Of a stretch of DNA of 64,000 nucleotides, positions 35,503 through 47,883 are shown piece after piece (the first letter of the stretch is position 1; every line of letters begins with the position of its first letter). Both the position numbers and the translations under genes were made by a program. The stretch lies in assembly GCA_023512835.1 (NCBI GenBank), contig CM042091.1, positions 37,958,107 through 38,022,106 of the forward strand, in the 5' to 3' direction. The notes under the pieces are model-generated. The model did not search any database and was not told the origin of the DNA. It saw only the letters and a list, made by a program, of their open reading frames with translations. Source of the stretch: Taxillus chinensis (Eukaryota > Streptophyta > Magnoliopsida > Santalales > Loranthaceae).

Positions 35503-37411
35503 CTCTCATACCTCCCAACAAGATTCTCATTCCTGTAATGAGCAGACTTGGTGAAAACCTGAAAGGGCACCAAGGCTAAAATACAAATCTCCAACAAAAG
35601 ACAAAAAAAGAAAACAAAGGCAGACTTGGTGAAAACCCGAAAGGGCACCAAGGGTAAAATACAAAGCCAACAATAAATTTTGAAAGGATGAAATCAGTCA
35701 GAATCTGAAAGGATCAGGACCACAACAAATAGGGTCCTTTGTAAATAGTGGAGACAACATCATCCAAAAACAGCGGCTGCAAACAGTGGAAGACTTGGTC
35801 AAACTTACAACACGCTCGAATCAAATTTGTATATTATGCTTTTTAAAGACTTGTAATTCTGTTTATCTGATTATAACAATTGGACACTTTTTATGATATA
35901 AATATGTTTTGTGGAATCAAACCAGCAAAATCCCGTTTTATATCCTTAATCATATTTTATCCTCTTCATTTCACATTTAAATAAAATATCTTAAATCCCC
36001 ATTGGGATCCATTGGCACTACCTTATGAGTAGGGTCAAGCTCAAAATCCCCAAACAAATTAAGTCCCTAACTCAGAGTACTCATATCTCCACAGAATATC
36101 ACTATCCCCAGAGAAGCCGTCAAGTCAAGCTCCTTAATATGGCGAAGCTAAATTTAACAGACCCTTCATGCACAAAAGGGAGTTCCCCAGCAAAGACAGA
36201 ACGGACTCCCCATCCAAAGAGAACATTGTTCCCCAACAAGTTGAATGTTAGCCAACCTCTCCAACAGCATTGAGATAGATCTCTAGTCCTAGCCAAACCC
36301 TCAGTGATACATCATATTGCATTCGATGCATACATCACATCGCATCACATGGCATCATATGGCACCACAGGTTGAGGTTTATGTATCCCCGCATACAGCA
36401 CATTGCAGTCCATGCATCATTTACATACATTCAGCATACTCTATAATTTCAGGAATGTTGCCGTCTCTGAAGATCCTAAGAGCTCATACTCAGCAAGCTT
36501 CTCATCAAGCCATCCTAGCTTTCTTTGTTTAACTTTACAACTCTTTCTTTACAATTTCCCCAAGCTCTAAACGTATCCTTTTGGCACTTGACAAACTTTT
36601 TCCCCTTTTGGGTCACCTCGTAGAGCGATCTCCTTGAGTGAACTCATAGAGGGAGCCCAAATTGCGTTACTTCCCAAACTCACCATTTCCTTAAAGCATT
36701 TCCCCAAATACCAATTGATGTCTCCAACAAGTCTTTCCAGCTTAAGCCTATCATTGCTGTGGGCTTTCCATTTTCAATTTGAGCCTATCATTACTATGGG
36801 CCTTTCAATTTTCAGTTCAAGCCTATCGTTGTTGCGGGCTTTCTATTTTCAGTTTAAGCCTATCGTTGTTGTGGGCTTTCTATTTTCAGTTCAAGCCTAT
36901 CGTTGCTGTGGACTTTCTATTTTCAGTTTAAGCCTATCGTTGCTGAGGGCCTTTCTATTTTCAAGCCAAGCCTATCGTTGCTGTGGGCCTTTCCATTTTC
37001 AATTCAAGCCTATCGTTGTTGTGGGCCTTTCCATTTTCAGTTAAGCCTATCATTACTATGGGCCTTTTTCATTCTTCAATTCAAGCCTATCATTGCATTT
37101 TCAACCCAACTCTATTGTTGCCGTAGGCTTTCTTTTTCAGTTCAAGCCTATCATTGCTGTGGGCTTTCGATTTTTCAGTACAAGCCTGTCATTGTTGTAG
37201 GCTTTCAATCTCCAGTATCAGGCGGCCTTAGATGCCTCATCAAAGTATTATCCAAGTCCACTGGCCTGTGAAGCCCCTTTTCCCTCTCAGGGACAGACCC
37301 AACCGTCGCATTCTATTCTTCCTCTGTGCTAGGTAAGTCAGGTAAGTGCTCCAACCCGTCCAAAATGACTCCCTTTTATCTTTGTACACTGTTTGTATAT
37401 AAACAGTGCAC
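35503..37411 (+). other. Long non-coding tail of Ogre element A
   Basis: Nineteen hundred bases without a gene. At 35545-35600 and 35621-35675 lie two copies of a GCAGACTTGGTGAAAACC...AAGGGCACCAAGG block, shared with D. At 36734-37215 about a dozen units of 36-40 bases (AAGCCTATCGTTGCTGTGGG plus TTTC-rich part) form a tandem array. The middle (36025-36530) is rich in CATCACAT-type words. The same order is seen in D. Confidence 0.65.
36734..37215 (+). repeat. Tandem array in the tail of element A
   Basis: About 12 degenerate units of 36-40 bases built on AAGCCTATCGTTGCTGTGGG followed by CTTTC(T/C)ATTTTCAG. The counterpart is in D at about 48030-48510. It opens reading frames by its periodicity alone. 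Confidence 0.8.
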
Positions 37412-37424
37412 AAAGAGGGGCATC
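37412..37424 (+). promoter_or_regulatory. Polypurine tract of element A
   Basis: AAAGAGGGGCATC immediately before TGTTGGACCCC, the LTR start. The purine run is followed by CATC, so the priming end is not certain. Confidence 0.65.
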
Positions 37425-40400
37425 TGTTGGACCCCATTTTGTCCGGGTTGGACATACTAACCCCATTTGGTGTATATACCTTTTTGTCCATGTCATATAC
37501 CTTGTTGAATGGGTCCTTAGAGATTCTCTGCGATTTGCACAAGATGGATACACTTACACGAATGGGGAAGCCCAAAATAGATGACCTTTGCTACAAGTCC
37601 CTGAAGTACCCCAAGACCAAAATCAGGGGATAGAGGAAGAAATTTGGAGAATAACGCACTTGACCGAGCTCCATTCTGATTTAAAATGAAGAAGTTATGG
37701 CCAAAATAACTTTCGTTGGAAAAAATCAAACTTGCCAAAAGACGGTCAATGCCCCTGTTCAAACTGCCCGAAAAAGTGATCATGCGAAACTCTCCAAAAT
37801 ATAGGCGAATACGGGTCTTCCCAAACAATCCCTAAAAGGTCGTCCATTTTTGCATTGTGGGTAAGGGTAAAAAGGTAATTAAAAGTTACAAAAAAAAAAC
37901 TTCGGGGTTGACCGTTGACCTGCCGACACTCAGACCTTTGACTCGGTACCACAACCCATTGACCTTCGGAGCCTCGAAGCCTCGAAGCCCCGGAGCATTG
38001 AAGCCTCGAAGCCTCGAAGATTCGAAGCCTCGAAGCCCCGCTGCCGACACTCCGACCTTCGACTCGCCCCTTCGACCCTTCGAACCCTGTGAAGATGCGA
38101 AGCCTCGAAGCCTCCGACCCTGCCGACACTCAGACCTTCGACCCTTCGACCCTTGACCCTCGGAGCCTGCTGACCTTCGAACCCTGTGAGTTTTCAACCC
38201 TTCGACCCGGTGACCGTTGACCTTCGACCTGCCGACACTTCGATCCGTTGACCGTTGACCTTCGACCCACCGAACTTTCGACCTACCGAAGCTTCGACCT
38301 GCCGACACTTCGACCCTGCCGACATTCTGACCCTTTGCCCTCTGACCTTCGCTGTTTTTTTTTCTCTCGCTGGCTTTTCTCGTTGGCTGTTCACGAGAGC
38401 CGTTTTATGCGCTGGCCATCTGACAAAGAATCATTTTTCAATACTTGTCGGTCACATGTGCTAAACGAAAACATTAAAAAAGGACAACTACGCTGCACAA
38501 GTCGCTGTTCCCTCCAACAAACGGCAGAATCTCAAAATAAAATACTGCATCAATAATACAGCATTTAATGCTGAAATTAATGACAGTCTAGCCAAATTTC
38601 TGCCAGCCCTTTAAAATGCAGTCTTCATCCCTACGCAGGAGGAGAGACCCCTCATTGTTGAAAAAACCTGCTAGCATTATTACACCCCAGCCTCGTCCCA
38701 GCGCAAACGGAGAGAGAAAAAGGAAAAAACAAAGAGTGGAGAGAAAAAAAAACAGAGTTCCACGCAAAAAAAAAAGGGAGGGATCACGCCCAAGAAAAAA
38801 GAGAGAGAGAGAGAGAGAGAGGACATTCTGCCAGAACAAGAAAGAACTTTGCTGCCATTCCATCTCAAATTCGCCCAACTCCTGCCTTCCAAAAAAAAAA
38901 CATACAATCCGAATTCTCTTTCTTTCCTTTTCGCCTCACTTCTCTGTTCACTTTGCCAACATTCATACATACACTCTCCCCCATTTCAAACCCAGAATTT
39001 CTGAAACACCATTTTCATTCCCCCAGTTTTGTTTTCTCTTCTTTTCAGCGACAATACCAAAATTAGAAAATCAAAAACCAAAAAAAGGGGGAATCAAAAC
39101 ACAAAAAAACAAAAAGAGAGATACAGGTTTTGCAGCTCCGACCAGCGGTGTTCAACCTCCGGTCTGAGTCCAATCAACCAGTCTTTGGAGATTCATCCTC
39201 CCGCTAACAACATCACTGCCGGAGTCCCAATCCAAAGCCAAAGTCAGTTCACTTTGCATCTGTTTCTTTATTTGTTTTCTTTCTTTTTTAGTTTATTTGT
39301 ATTCATATTTGATGTAATTGTTTTTAGCATTTTTCTGGTCTTCATTTTTAGCTTATCTATACTTATAGTTGATGTAAAAAAATTTTAGTATTTTTTTCAC
39401 TGTATTTTCCTTGTATTTCTTTCTATGTTGTATGTTGTAAGTATGTAAAATATAGTAAAAAAAAAAAAGAGCGCAAAGAGAGGCATAAAAAAGGGATATG
39501 AAGAAAAAGAAAAAAAAGAGAGTGATAAAGAAAAAAAAAGAGAGTGATAAATAAAAAAAAGAGAAAAAAAGATGAAAAAAGAGTGGCTGTGTTTTCATAT
39601 GATCTGTGGATGTCACAATCACACACTCCACATCTATTTTGGTATATGTGTTCATATGTATTTTCAATTGTTGAGACGCGTAGATTTAGGTTCAAGGCTT
39701 TCTATAAGTAAAAAAAGTAAAAAAAAAAATTAACAACGGTTTCCACAAAAATGTTCTCCAAAATGTTTGCAATAAAAATGTTTTCAAAAAAATGTTTCCT
39801 AAAAAAAAAACAAAACAAAAAACGTTTTCAACAAAATGCTTTCCAAAATGTTTTCACTAAAATATATTCAAAATGTTTTAATAAAATATGTTCAAAAAAT
39901 ATCTTCAAAAAACAAAACAAAAAAACAAAACAAAAACAAACAAAAAAACGTTTTCATGTTTTCAAACCGAAAAAAAAATCCAAAATTAGTACTTCAATGT
40001 CCAAAACCAAAAAAAAAAAAAAAAAACAAAGACAAAAAAAAAACAAAAAAAAACACAAAGACAAAAAAAAAAAAAAAAAAAAAAACAAAACAAAAACAAA
40101 CAAAAAAATGTATGTTTTCTAACCCAAAAAACCAAAAGAAAAAAGGGAAAATAAAAAAAATCATATTTGAGGACTTCAATTTCCAAAATAAAACCAAACA
40201 CCAAAACCAACCCGTAGGATCTCATTATCCACTTCAAACAAAAACCCAAAACCTTTAGGATTCCCTTTAGAAATTTAGGGTAAATCCATTTTCACCATGA
40301 CTTGAATAAATAACTTAGCTAAATAAAAATCATAGACTTTTTGGGAAACTTAACCCAGTCATGGCAGTACAAATAAAATAAAAAACCTCCTCCTCCTAAA

Positions 40401-40619
40401 TTTGATACCGAAAGGGCGCTGTAGGGGTGCTAATCCTTCCCTACACGTAACCAACTCCCGAATCTTTCTCTAATAAAGCAGACCACACACTTGAAACGAC
40501 TCAAAGTAGAAGGTATCCAACTGTACCCCAAAAACAGTTGGTGGCGACTCTAAATTTTCTCAACATTGGTTTAGTTTGAGCTCACCCCAAACGGGCCCGG
40601 ACGAAAACCAGTGATGACA
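37425..40619 (+). repeat. 3' LTR of Ogre element A
   Basis: It runs from TGTTGGACCCC to TGATGACA, 3195 bases. The 5' third contains an array of GCCTCGAA/CCTTCGACC-type repeats (37918-38345). The middle (38780-40150) is low-complexity A/T with poly-A, and the end is conserved with all other Ogre LTRs here. The flank GCTGC (40620-40624) would be the target duplication, but the partner lies outside the window. Confidence 0.9.
37918..38345 (+). repeat. TCGAAG-type minisatellite in the Ogre LTR
   Basis: Short units GCCTCGAA, CCTTCGACC and TGCCGACACT repeat with irregular period over 430 bases. Both D LTRs have the reverse-strand counterpart (46930-47430 and 61190-61650), with different copy numbers. 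Confidence 0.8.
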
Positions 40620-41953
40620 GCTGCTGCTGCTGACGTCCTCCACTCCTGCTGACTCCTCTGCCCAGTGCACACTTGCACCTGTTCCTGCAGGGGAGTCCTC
40701 CAAAGCTCTAGAGTTGGTGCTTGGACGTGCCTCTTTTGGCACAGTTCACTCCGATGCTGTGCTGTCTGCTCAGCTGGACCGTCACGCCAAGCCCAAACCG
40801 CCCAAATTTCTGCCATCGCCGCTAAGGTTGATGCCCTCGGCGCCCAACTCCTCTCCGCCTTAACTGACTCTTCCACCTCCATCGAGCAAAAGTTGGATCT
40901 TGTCACCTCGTCTGTCCATTCCTTGTCTACCTCTTTTGTGGACTTGGCCCACATGATGGCTCGTCCTCCTCCCGTACCTCGACGATTTGCCCAACCGGGG
41001 GAGAAAGTGTCATCCGATCCTCCCGCACCTTCCCCAACTCGTGCTAAAAAGCGGTCTCCATCCTCATTGCTTCCGGGAGTTACCATTCCCAAACGCAGCT
41101 GCTTCTCTCAGCCTAGCTCTTCTAGTGCAGCTCCTCCTTTGACCTCTCCATCTGCAGTGGCTGACACCTTCCTCCCATCATACGCGGATCTTGATCCTTT
41201 TGATGAGGATGGAAGTGTTTTAATGCTATGGCCACGTATGCCATGTCAAATGCTGAGCGAAGATGTCTATCCGAGTTGTACCCCTTCTCTCCTCAAGACA
41301 TAAGGACTATTCGTTCTGAGACGGGTCTGCTCACCACAGAAGACATAGACAACTTCTCTCGGGCAGTTAAGATGGAGATGAGGCTGTTTTCGTCCCTATA
41401 CAAGGACAGGCACATGTTTGTTGTCTTGCCATGTTGGAATGAAGGGTATCTTCTAGATATAGCTGACATTCAGACCTTTATTAACGGAATTGCTAAGGAT
41501 AGCACTCCCTGGAAGACTCTTCAATCTGTCCTCATTCCATACCGGGTCATGATACCGCACTTCATGTTGGTTGTTTTTATGATTCCGTCCAAGCAGTTGA
41601 TCCTAATTGATTCTCATCAAATTATGGAGCATAATGTTAGAAGGAATCAATTTGAGCCACTGCATATTCATTTGACGGAAGCCGTAAAGCAATCGGGGCT
41701 TTATGAAGAAAGGGGCCTGACTCCGTTGGGTCCAATTGAAAAGCTGAAGGTGACGATCCAGGGCAAGAAGCTAGTGCCACAACAACTCGATGGAGATAGC
41801 TGCAGAGCCTTTGTCTGTTTCTTCATCAAATCTATTATCAAGGTGGATAAAAACTGGAACAGCATCCAAGCCTACACAATGGAGCAGACAATGGAGCTTA
41901 GAGAGAAGGCTGCAACAATGATCTTCAAGTATAGTAAGTCTTATGTACCTTAA
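40620..41953 (+). pseudogene. 3' part of element E coding region: Ulp1/C48-like cysteine peptidase domain
   Basis: The 5' end is cut off by the insertion of A. The first 600 bases encode a Ser/Pro/Thr-rich region with a short coiled coil (ALGAQLLSALTDSSTSIEQKL, about 40840), with a frame change near 40785 and another near 41225. From 41228 a clean 242-codon frame follows. His (codon 41558, IPHFMLVV), Asp (41609, LILIDSHQ), Gln (41783) and Cys (41801, GDSCRAFVC) match the Ulp1 catalytic set with spacings of 17 and 6. The usual DCG is SCR here. The frame ends at TAA 41951, about 130 bases before a PPT and LTR, so it is the last gene of an LTR element. Activity is not shown; sequence similarity to the B domain beyond the catalytic pattern is weak by eye. 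Confidence 0.7.
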
Positions 41954-42082
41954 TGAAAATTTTGTATAAAGGCTGAATTGTACCTTGTTGCTGGTTAATG
42001 AAAATGGAGGTGATTTCTATTTTGTATGTTTTTTTGCGTTGCTTACGAGATTAGATTATAAAGGGTTTGGACATATCCATAA

Positions 42083-42093
42083 TTGGGGGAGAT
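42083..42093 (+). promoter_or_regulatory. Polypurine tract of element E
   Basis: TTGGGGGAGAT directly before TGTTGGATC, a form common in plant copia-type elements. Confidence 0.7.
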
Positions 42094-43593
42094 TGTTGGA
42101 TCAAGCCCAGAATTTGGATAATGATGATAAAGCCCTATGTAACTTGATTTGAGACCTTTGTTGTTTTTTCATAATTCATTGCAGAAGATATGATCTTAAT
42201 CTGGATGTACACTCGTGAAAGCAAAGCTAAGGACAGGATACATAATCCTGATCCAGGTGAGGATGAGTGTTGTCAAACACTTGGTATATAACCAAGTCTT
42301 TACTTCATACGGAATAACGATCATTCGTGCAGATTAAGAACTTAAAAGCTACGGACTAAGGAATCCACACCTAATACTTCAAACGGACTAAGTCAAATAG
42401 ATACGGAGTAAGAATCTTAGTCTATAAAGTCGGACGGAGTAAGAGAGTCGTCACGGAGTTAAAAAGTTAAGTAAGGAATCCGAGTCTTCCATACATGCGG
42501 AGTAAGGAAGTACTTCTACGGAATAAGGACTTGAGTCTTTATTCGCACGTAGTAAGAGAGTCATCACGGAGTTAAAAAGTTAAGTCTTCCACTCAAACGG
42601 ACTAAAGTAAAGAAGACACAGAGTAAGGAATCCAAGTCTTCCATACATGTGGAGTAAGGAAGTACTTCTACGAAATAAAGACTTGAGTCTTTATTCACAC
42701 GAAGTAAGAAAACTAGATACGGAGTAAGGAATCCGAACCACTCACTCATGCGGAGTAAGGATGTGCTGATACGGAATAAGCCATCTGTTCCTTTAACTCA
42801 TGCGGAGTAAGGAAACTAGATGCGGAGTAAGGAAGCGCTGATGTGGAGTAAGCACTCCGGCCTTCTCTTTCATATGGAGTAAGGAAGCACTTACATGGAA
42901 TAAGGATTCCAGTACCAAATTGATACGGAGTAAGCAATCAGTATTACGGAGTAAGGATTTGAGCTTAGTTTAACACAGAGTAAGGAACTTTACACCGGAT
43001 TCAAGAAGACGCTACTTCAACTTATCTCTTCGTATTCAAAGTTACCAGCTCGCTGCTTCCCGATGTAACACAAACTTGTTGAGAACCTAAAGCATCTTAC
43101 ACGTGGATCATCCGGATATGTGGACACAACTTTAACAAAGACTCTTATGCGTTGCAAACCCAAGATCTTGAAGACCACATCCGCAGCAATTGAGGTAGAG
43201 AGATTTCCGAGAGACAGTAAATGTGCACAATGTCCGGAACAACAAGTTCCAAGGTTGTCTCTTGTGGATGTCTCTATAAATAGCAACACTTGTACACTTT
43301 CTAAAGTGTGCATAAGTGAGCGTGTAATAGTTTTATGCATGTACCAAAGCTCATTGAGATCATAGAGGCTAGCGTGTGAGTACTTGTAAAAAGAGTGTTA
43401 AAGAGTTATTAAGTAGGTCTAAAAGCTTTCAAGCTTTAGTTTGCTTCTATTTTGTTGTACTTATTATACTGATAATAAAACAAAATACTTCCACTATCTG
43501 GTTATCTTCCACATTATTTTGTTGTGCCAAAGAGTTACAAAAGAGTTTCAATAAGAGCCTATTCACCCCCCTCTAGGCTCCAAGGGACCAACA
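42094..43593 (+). repeat. 3' LTR of element E (copia-like)
   Basis: It runs from TGTTGGATCAAGCCC to GGGACCAACA. Its end, with CTATTCACCCCCCTCTAGG, is typical of plant copia LTRs. The centre (about 42370-42980) is an array of (T)ACGGAGTAAGGAA-type repeats. It is related in reverse to the solo LTR at 29089-30282. A TATA-like CTATAAATAG is at 43273. No coding sequence is present. Confidence 0.75.
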
Positions 43594-44110
43594 ACAGGAC
43601 TCGTAGACTCGTAGGTTGAAAGTCGTAGAGTCGAAGCCTTTGAACACTGTTAAGAAAACAGGACTCGTAGACTCGTAGATTGAAAGTCGTAGAGTCGAAG
43701 CCTTCGAACACTGTTAAGAAAACAGGACTCGTAGACTCGTAGATTGAAGGTTGAAGAGTCAATGCTATAAAGACCGGCAAACAAATGAAACTGTAACTCA
43801 AGGGTCGTACAGTGGTAGAGTCATAGACTCAAGGGATACAGTTATTCTAAAGAAATTGCCAAACTTACAAACTCGGAGAAAACAGGACTCGTAGACTCGT
43901 AGGTTGAAAGTCGTAGAGTCGAAGCCTTTGAACACTGTTAAGAAAACAGGACTCGTAGACTCGTAGGTTAAAGGTCAAAGAGTCGATGCTATAAAGACTG
44001 GCAAACAAATGAAACTGTAACTCAAGGGTCGTAGAGTCGTAAAGTCGTAGACTCAAGGGATACAGTTATTTTAAAGAAATTGCCAAACTTACAGACTTAG
44101 AGATTGAAGG
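43594..44110 (+). repeat. 64-base tandem repeats of GACTCGTAG type
   Basis: Units start at 43594, 43658, 43722, 43882 and 43946. The unit is ACAGGACTCGTAGACTCGTAG plus GTTGAAAGTCGTAGAGTCGAAGCC plus a 20-base tail, so the period is 64 where adjacent. A larger block, about 43594-43870, is partly repeated at 43880-44100. It may be part of the interrupted F LTR, but its left boundary cannot be placed. Confidence 0.7.
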
Positions 44111-44785
44111 CTGAGAGTTATAGCTGAAGGGTCGTAGCCATGAGCATTTGCGGAAGACTAAGGAAGAAAAGCGAAGTCTAAGACTCGTAGAGTCGAAGAT
44201 TTTCAGAGCCACTTAGTCAAATAAAGTAAACTGAGAGGCCCGAAGGTCGTAGACCCGCAGAGCTAGGGTCGTAGACTTGTAGCTATGACAACAGGTATAT
44301 TAGGTGAACTACGAAGAAGTCACTCTAAGTGCCATTCGAAGAGTCCCAGACCCGTAGAGTCATAGACTTCAGTTAATAGAGTGACACAAAAGACTAATCC
44401 AACCTGAACTCTAGCCTCAAAGACTCGAAGATATGAGTCGTAGACTCGGAGAAACACTGTAAAGCCTGAAGCAAACTTTTGCAATTTCCAACAGGTTCTA
44501 ACTGAAATCTTCGAGTCACTAAACCTATGAGGCATCTACCTTCGAGGCAGACATATAACCCTAAGCATATTCACTTAGCGATATTGCTACCAACTACCCT
44601 CCACGGATGAATGGCCAAGATCGACTACATGCCAAATATGCAGTATGGGCATTTGATCTGTAAATCAGAGCAGATCAACCCATCCCCTAACATTCCGCAT
44701 TTTCAGTGGTGGGAAGTCAGTCTGTCGGGATGGACAACACGGTGCATGAGCACTTTAACCTTAAAAATATATCTCTCACACACTT
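44111..44785 (+). other. Target sequence left of element D
   Basis: No gene is seen. Further irregular GTCGTAGAC words run to about 44520. The last five bases, CACTT (44781-44785), are the target duplication of D. The sequence continues at 62188 and there becomes the end of a copia-like LTR. Confidence 0.55.
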
Positions 44786-47700
44786 TGTCATCACTGGTTT
44801 TCGTCCGGGCCCTTTTGGGGTGAGCTCAAACTAAACCAATGGTGAGAAAATTTAGAGTCGCCACCAACTGTTTTTGGGGTACAGTTGGATACCCTCTAAT
44901 TTGAGTAGTCTTAAGTGTGTGGTCCGCGTTATCAGAGATGGGTTCGGGAGTTGGTTACGTGTAGGGAAGGATTAGCACCCCTACAGCGCCCTTTCGGTAT
45001 CTAATTTAGGAGGAGGAGGTTTTTTCTTTTATTTGTACTGTCATAACTGGGTTAAGTTTCCTAAAAAGTCTATGATTTTTATTTAGCTAAGTTATTTATT
45101 AAAGTTATGGTTAAAATGGATTTATCCTAAATTTCTAAAAAAGGGAATCCTAAAAATTTTGGTTTTTTGTTTTGAAGTGGAGAATGAGATCCTATGGGTT
45201 GGTTTTGGGTTTTTGGTTTTGTTTTGGAGTCCTAGAAAATGATTTTTATTATTTTCCTTTTTTTTTGTTTTTTTTGTTTTGTTTTGTTTTGTTTTTTTGT
45301 TTTTGAAAGACATTTGGAATACATTTTATGAAAACATTTTCAAAACATGTTATTGAAGAGATTTTTTAAAAAAATATTTTATTGAAAAACGTTTTGTTTT
45401 GTTTTGTTTTTTTGTTTTTTGTTTGTTTGTTTTTTTTTTTTTTTTTTTTTGAAAACATTTTGAAAATTATTTATTGAAAACGTTTTTTTAAAAGACATGT
45501 TTGTTTTTTTTTTTGTTTTGTGTTTCCCTTTTTTTTTTTGAAATTGAAAATGCATATATCAAAATAGATGTGGAGTGTGTGAGTGTGACATCCACAAAAA
45601 TAAAATCACTCTTTTTTCTTTTCTTCTTTTTTTTTTCTTTTTCTTCATCCTTTCCCTTTGCTCTCTCTCTTTTTTCTTTGGTTGTTTTTTTTTTTACTAC
45701 ACTTTACATATTACACATACATAAGAAGAAATACAGGGAAAATGCAATGGAAAAAAGTTGAAACGCAATTACATCAAATATAGATAAACTAAAAAAAACG
45801 AAAATTAAAAAGAATGCTAAAAACAAATACACCAAATATAGATACAAATCAGCTGAAAAAAGGAGTGAAAAGATAAGGGCTGAACCGACTTTGAATCTTC
45901 TGCTTGAGCTCCCACTGATGCTGATGGTCACCACCGCTTGGAACCAGCAAGATTTGACAACGAGGTTTGTGAGGGGAGGTTTTTTGGTATTTGAAGAGAT
46001 GAATTTTCTTGGGTTTGAGATCCTTGCCTGGCCGGGAATAAGGAGGGTAAGCGTGAGGAGCAGGGGATTGGAACAGGATTGGTATCTGTTATGTCTTTTT
46101 GCTTGTTGAACACGCAGAAAAAGAAAGGCTGAAGTTGGGGCTGTTTTTGTGTTTTTCTTGTTGGAGAAAAAAAAAGCTGACGTGAGACAGGAGGAGAACG
46201 AGGATAAAGGGGTGATATTGACTGTAAAAAAACTAGGCGTTTAATCTGAGGAGATGAGGCTGGGGCGTTTCTCTCCTTTCTTTCTTCTCCAATGATCCCT
46301 CTCTTTTTTTTTTTTTTCTCAATGATCTCTCTCTTTTTTTCTTTTTCTTGTTTTTTCTCAAGACTGGAATGATGGAGGGTTCCCTCCTCCTCTCTCTGTG
46401 TTTTTTTTTTATGGCTTTCTTCAACGAAAAAACCCACTTGAAGAACTCTTTTTTTTTTTTTTTTTTTTTGCACTGGAACGATGGATGGCTCTCTTCAACG
46501 AAAACCTACTTTTCTTTCAATCCCCCTCTCTCTTTTTTTTCCTTTTTTCCTCTCTTTTTCCTTAACGAATTTTTTCCTCAAAAAAGGAATCCCCCCTGCG
46601 CAGGGACTATCGAATACCTCTTAAAGTGCTGCAGAAAAGTTTTTTGGCTCCACTGTCATTAATTGCTGTATTATTTGATGCAGTATTTTTAATTTGCAGG
46701 TTTGATGCCTTGTCGGGAGGACAGTGTGTGCGGGAAACAGGGCAGCTCGTGATTGCCTTTTTTCAAGTTTGTATTTTAGCAGCACATGTGACCGACAGAT
46801 ATTAAAAATGATGTTTTGTCAGATGGCCAGCACATAAAACAGGTCACGTGAACGACCAGTGAGAGAAAAAAGGAAACCCGTGAGAAAAAAACCGACGTGA
46901 AAAGCCAGCGAGAAAAAAAGATCAGCGAAGGCAGAAAGGGTCGGAGGTTCGAAGTGTCGGCAGGGTCGAAGTGTCGGCAGGGTCGAAGCTTCGGTGGGTC
47001 GAATTTTAGTGGGGCAAAAGTCAACGGTCAACGGGTCGAAGTGTCGGCAGGTCGAAGGTCGGAGGTTGACAGGCTTCGAGGGTCCGTGGGTCGTAGGTCA
47101 AGGTTCGAAGGTTCGCAGGTCAAGGCATCACAAGGTCAAGGGTCGAAGGGTCAAAGGTCGGAGTGTCGGCAACGAGGCTTCGAGGCTTCGAGGGTCGAAG
47201 GTGGAAGGCGTACGGGTACCGCGGATCGAAGGTCGGAGTGTCGGCAGCGAGGCTTCGAAGCTCCGAGGCTTCGAGGCTCTGAGGCTTTGATGCTTCGAGG
47301 CTTCAGGGCTTCGAGGCTTCGAGGCTTCGGGGCTTCGAGGCTTCGGGGCTTCGAGCTTCGAGGCTTCGAGGCTTCGAGGCTTCGAGCTTCGGGGTCAATG
47401 GGTCGAAGTGTCGGCAGGTCAACGGTCAACAGTCAACTTTTTTTTGTTTTTTTTTTTTTTGTTTTTTTGTTTTTTTTTTTTTTTTTGTTTTTTTAACTTT
47501 TAATTACCTTTTTACCCCCACCAAAAATGTAAAAATGGGTAACCTTCCAGGAATTGTTTGGGGAGATCCGTATTCGCCTACATAGGCATTTTGAAGGGTT
47601 TCGCATGATCACTTTTGCGGGCAGTTTGACCAGGGGCATTGACCGTCTTTTGGCAAGTTTGACGTTTTCCAACGAAAGTTGTTCTGGCCATAACTTCTTC

Positions 47701-47883
47701 ATTTTAAGTCCGATTTGAGCTCGGTCAAGTGCGTTGGTCTTGAATTTTCATCCTCCATCACCTGGTGTTGGTCTTGGGGCGCTTCAAGGACTTGTAACAA
47801 ATTCATTAATTTTGGACTTGTAACAAAATTCATTAATTTTGAACTCCCCCATGGCCGAAGGTTATCAAATGGGGTTGTAGTCC
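44786..47883 (-). repeat. 3' LTR of Ogre element D, with damaged outer end
   Basis: It matches 59061-62187 closely but lacks about 100 bases near the element-internal end and has lost the TGTTGGACCCC terminus and the adjoining PPT. A 29-base piece (GGACTTGTAACAAA plus following bases) is duplicated in tandem at about 47789-47846. The TCGAAG-type array lies at 46930-47430. Confidence 0.85.

Noticed and set aside
36634..37271. Open frames rich in Phe/Leu over the tail array (and 48099-48571 in D)
   Set aside because: They are created by the repeat period; there is no start or domain shared between copies.
37857..38308. Arg/Ser/Pro-rich frames across the LTR minisatellite (also 46897-47496 and 61098-61791)
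   Set aside because: They are open in several frames at once, as expected of short GC-rich repeats without stop words.
40665..41303. 212-codon frame as an intact host gene start
   Set aside because: Its first part is out of register with the better frame, its 5' end is cut by element A, and it leads into a domain that ends at an LTR.
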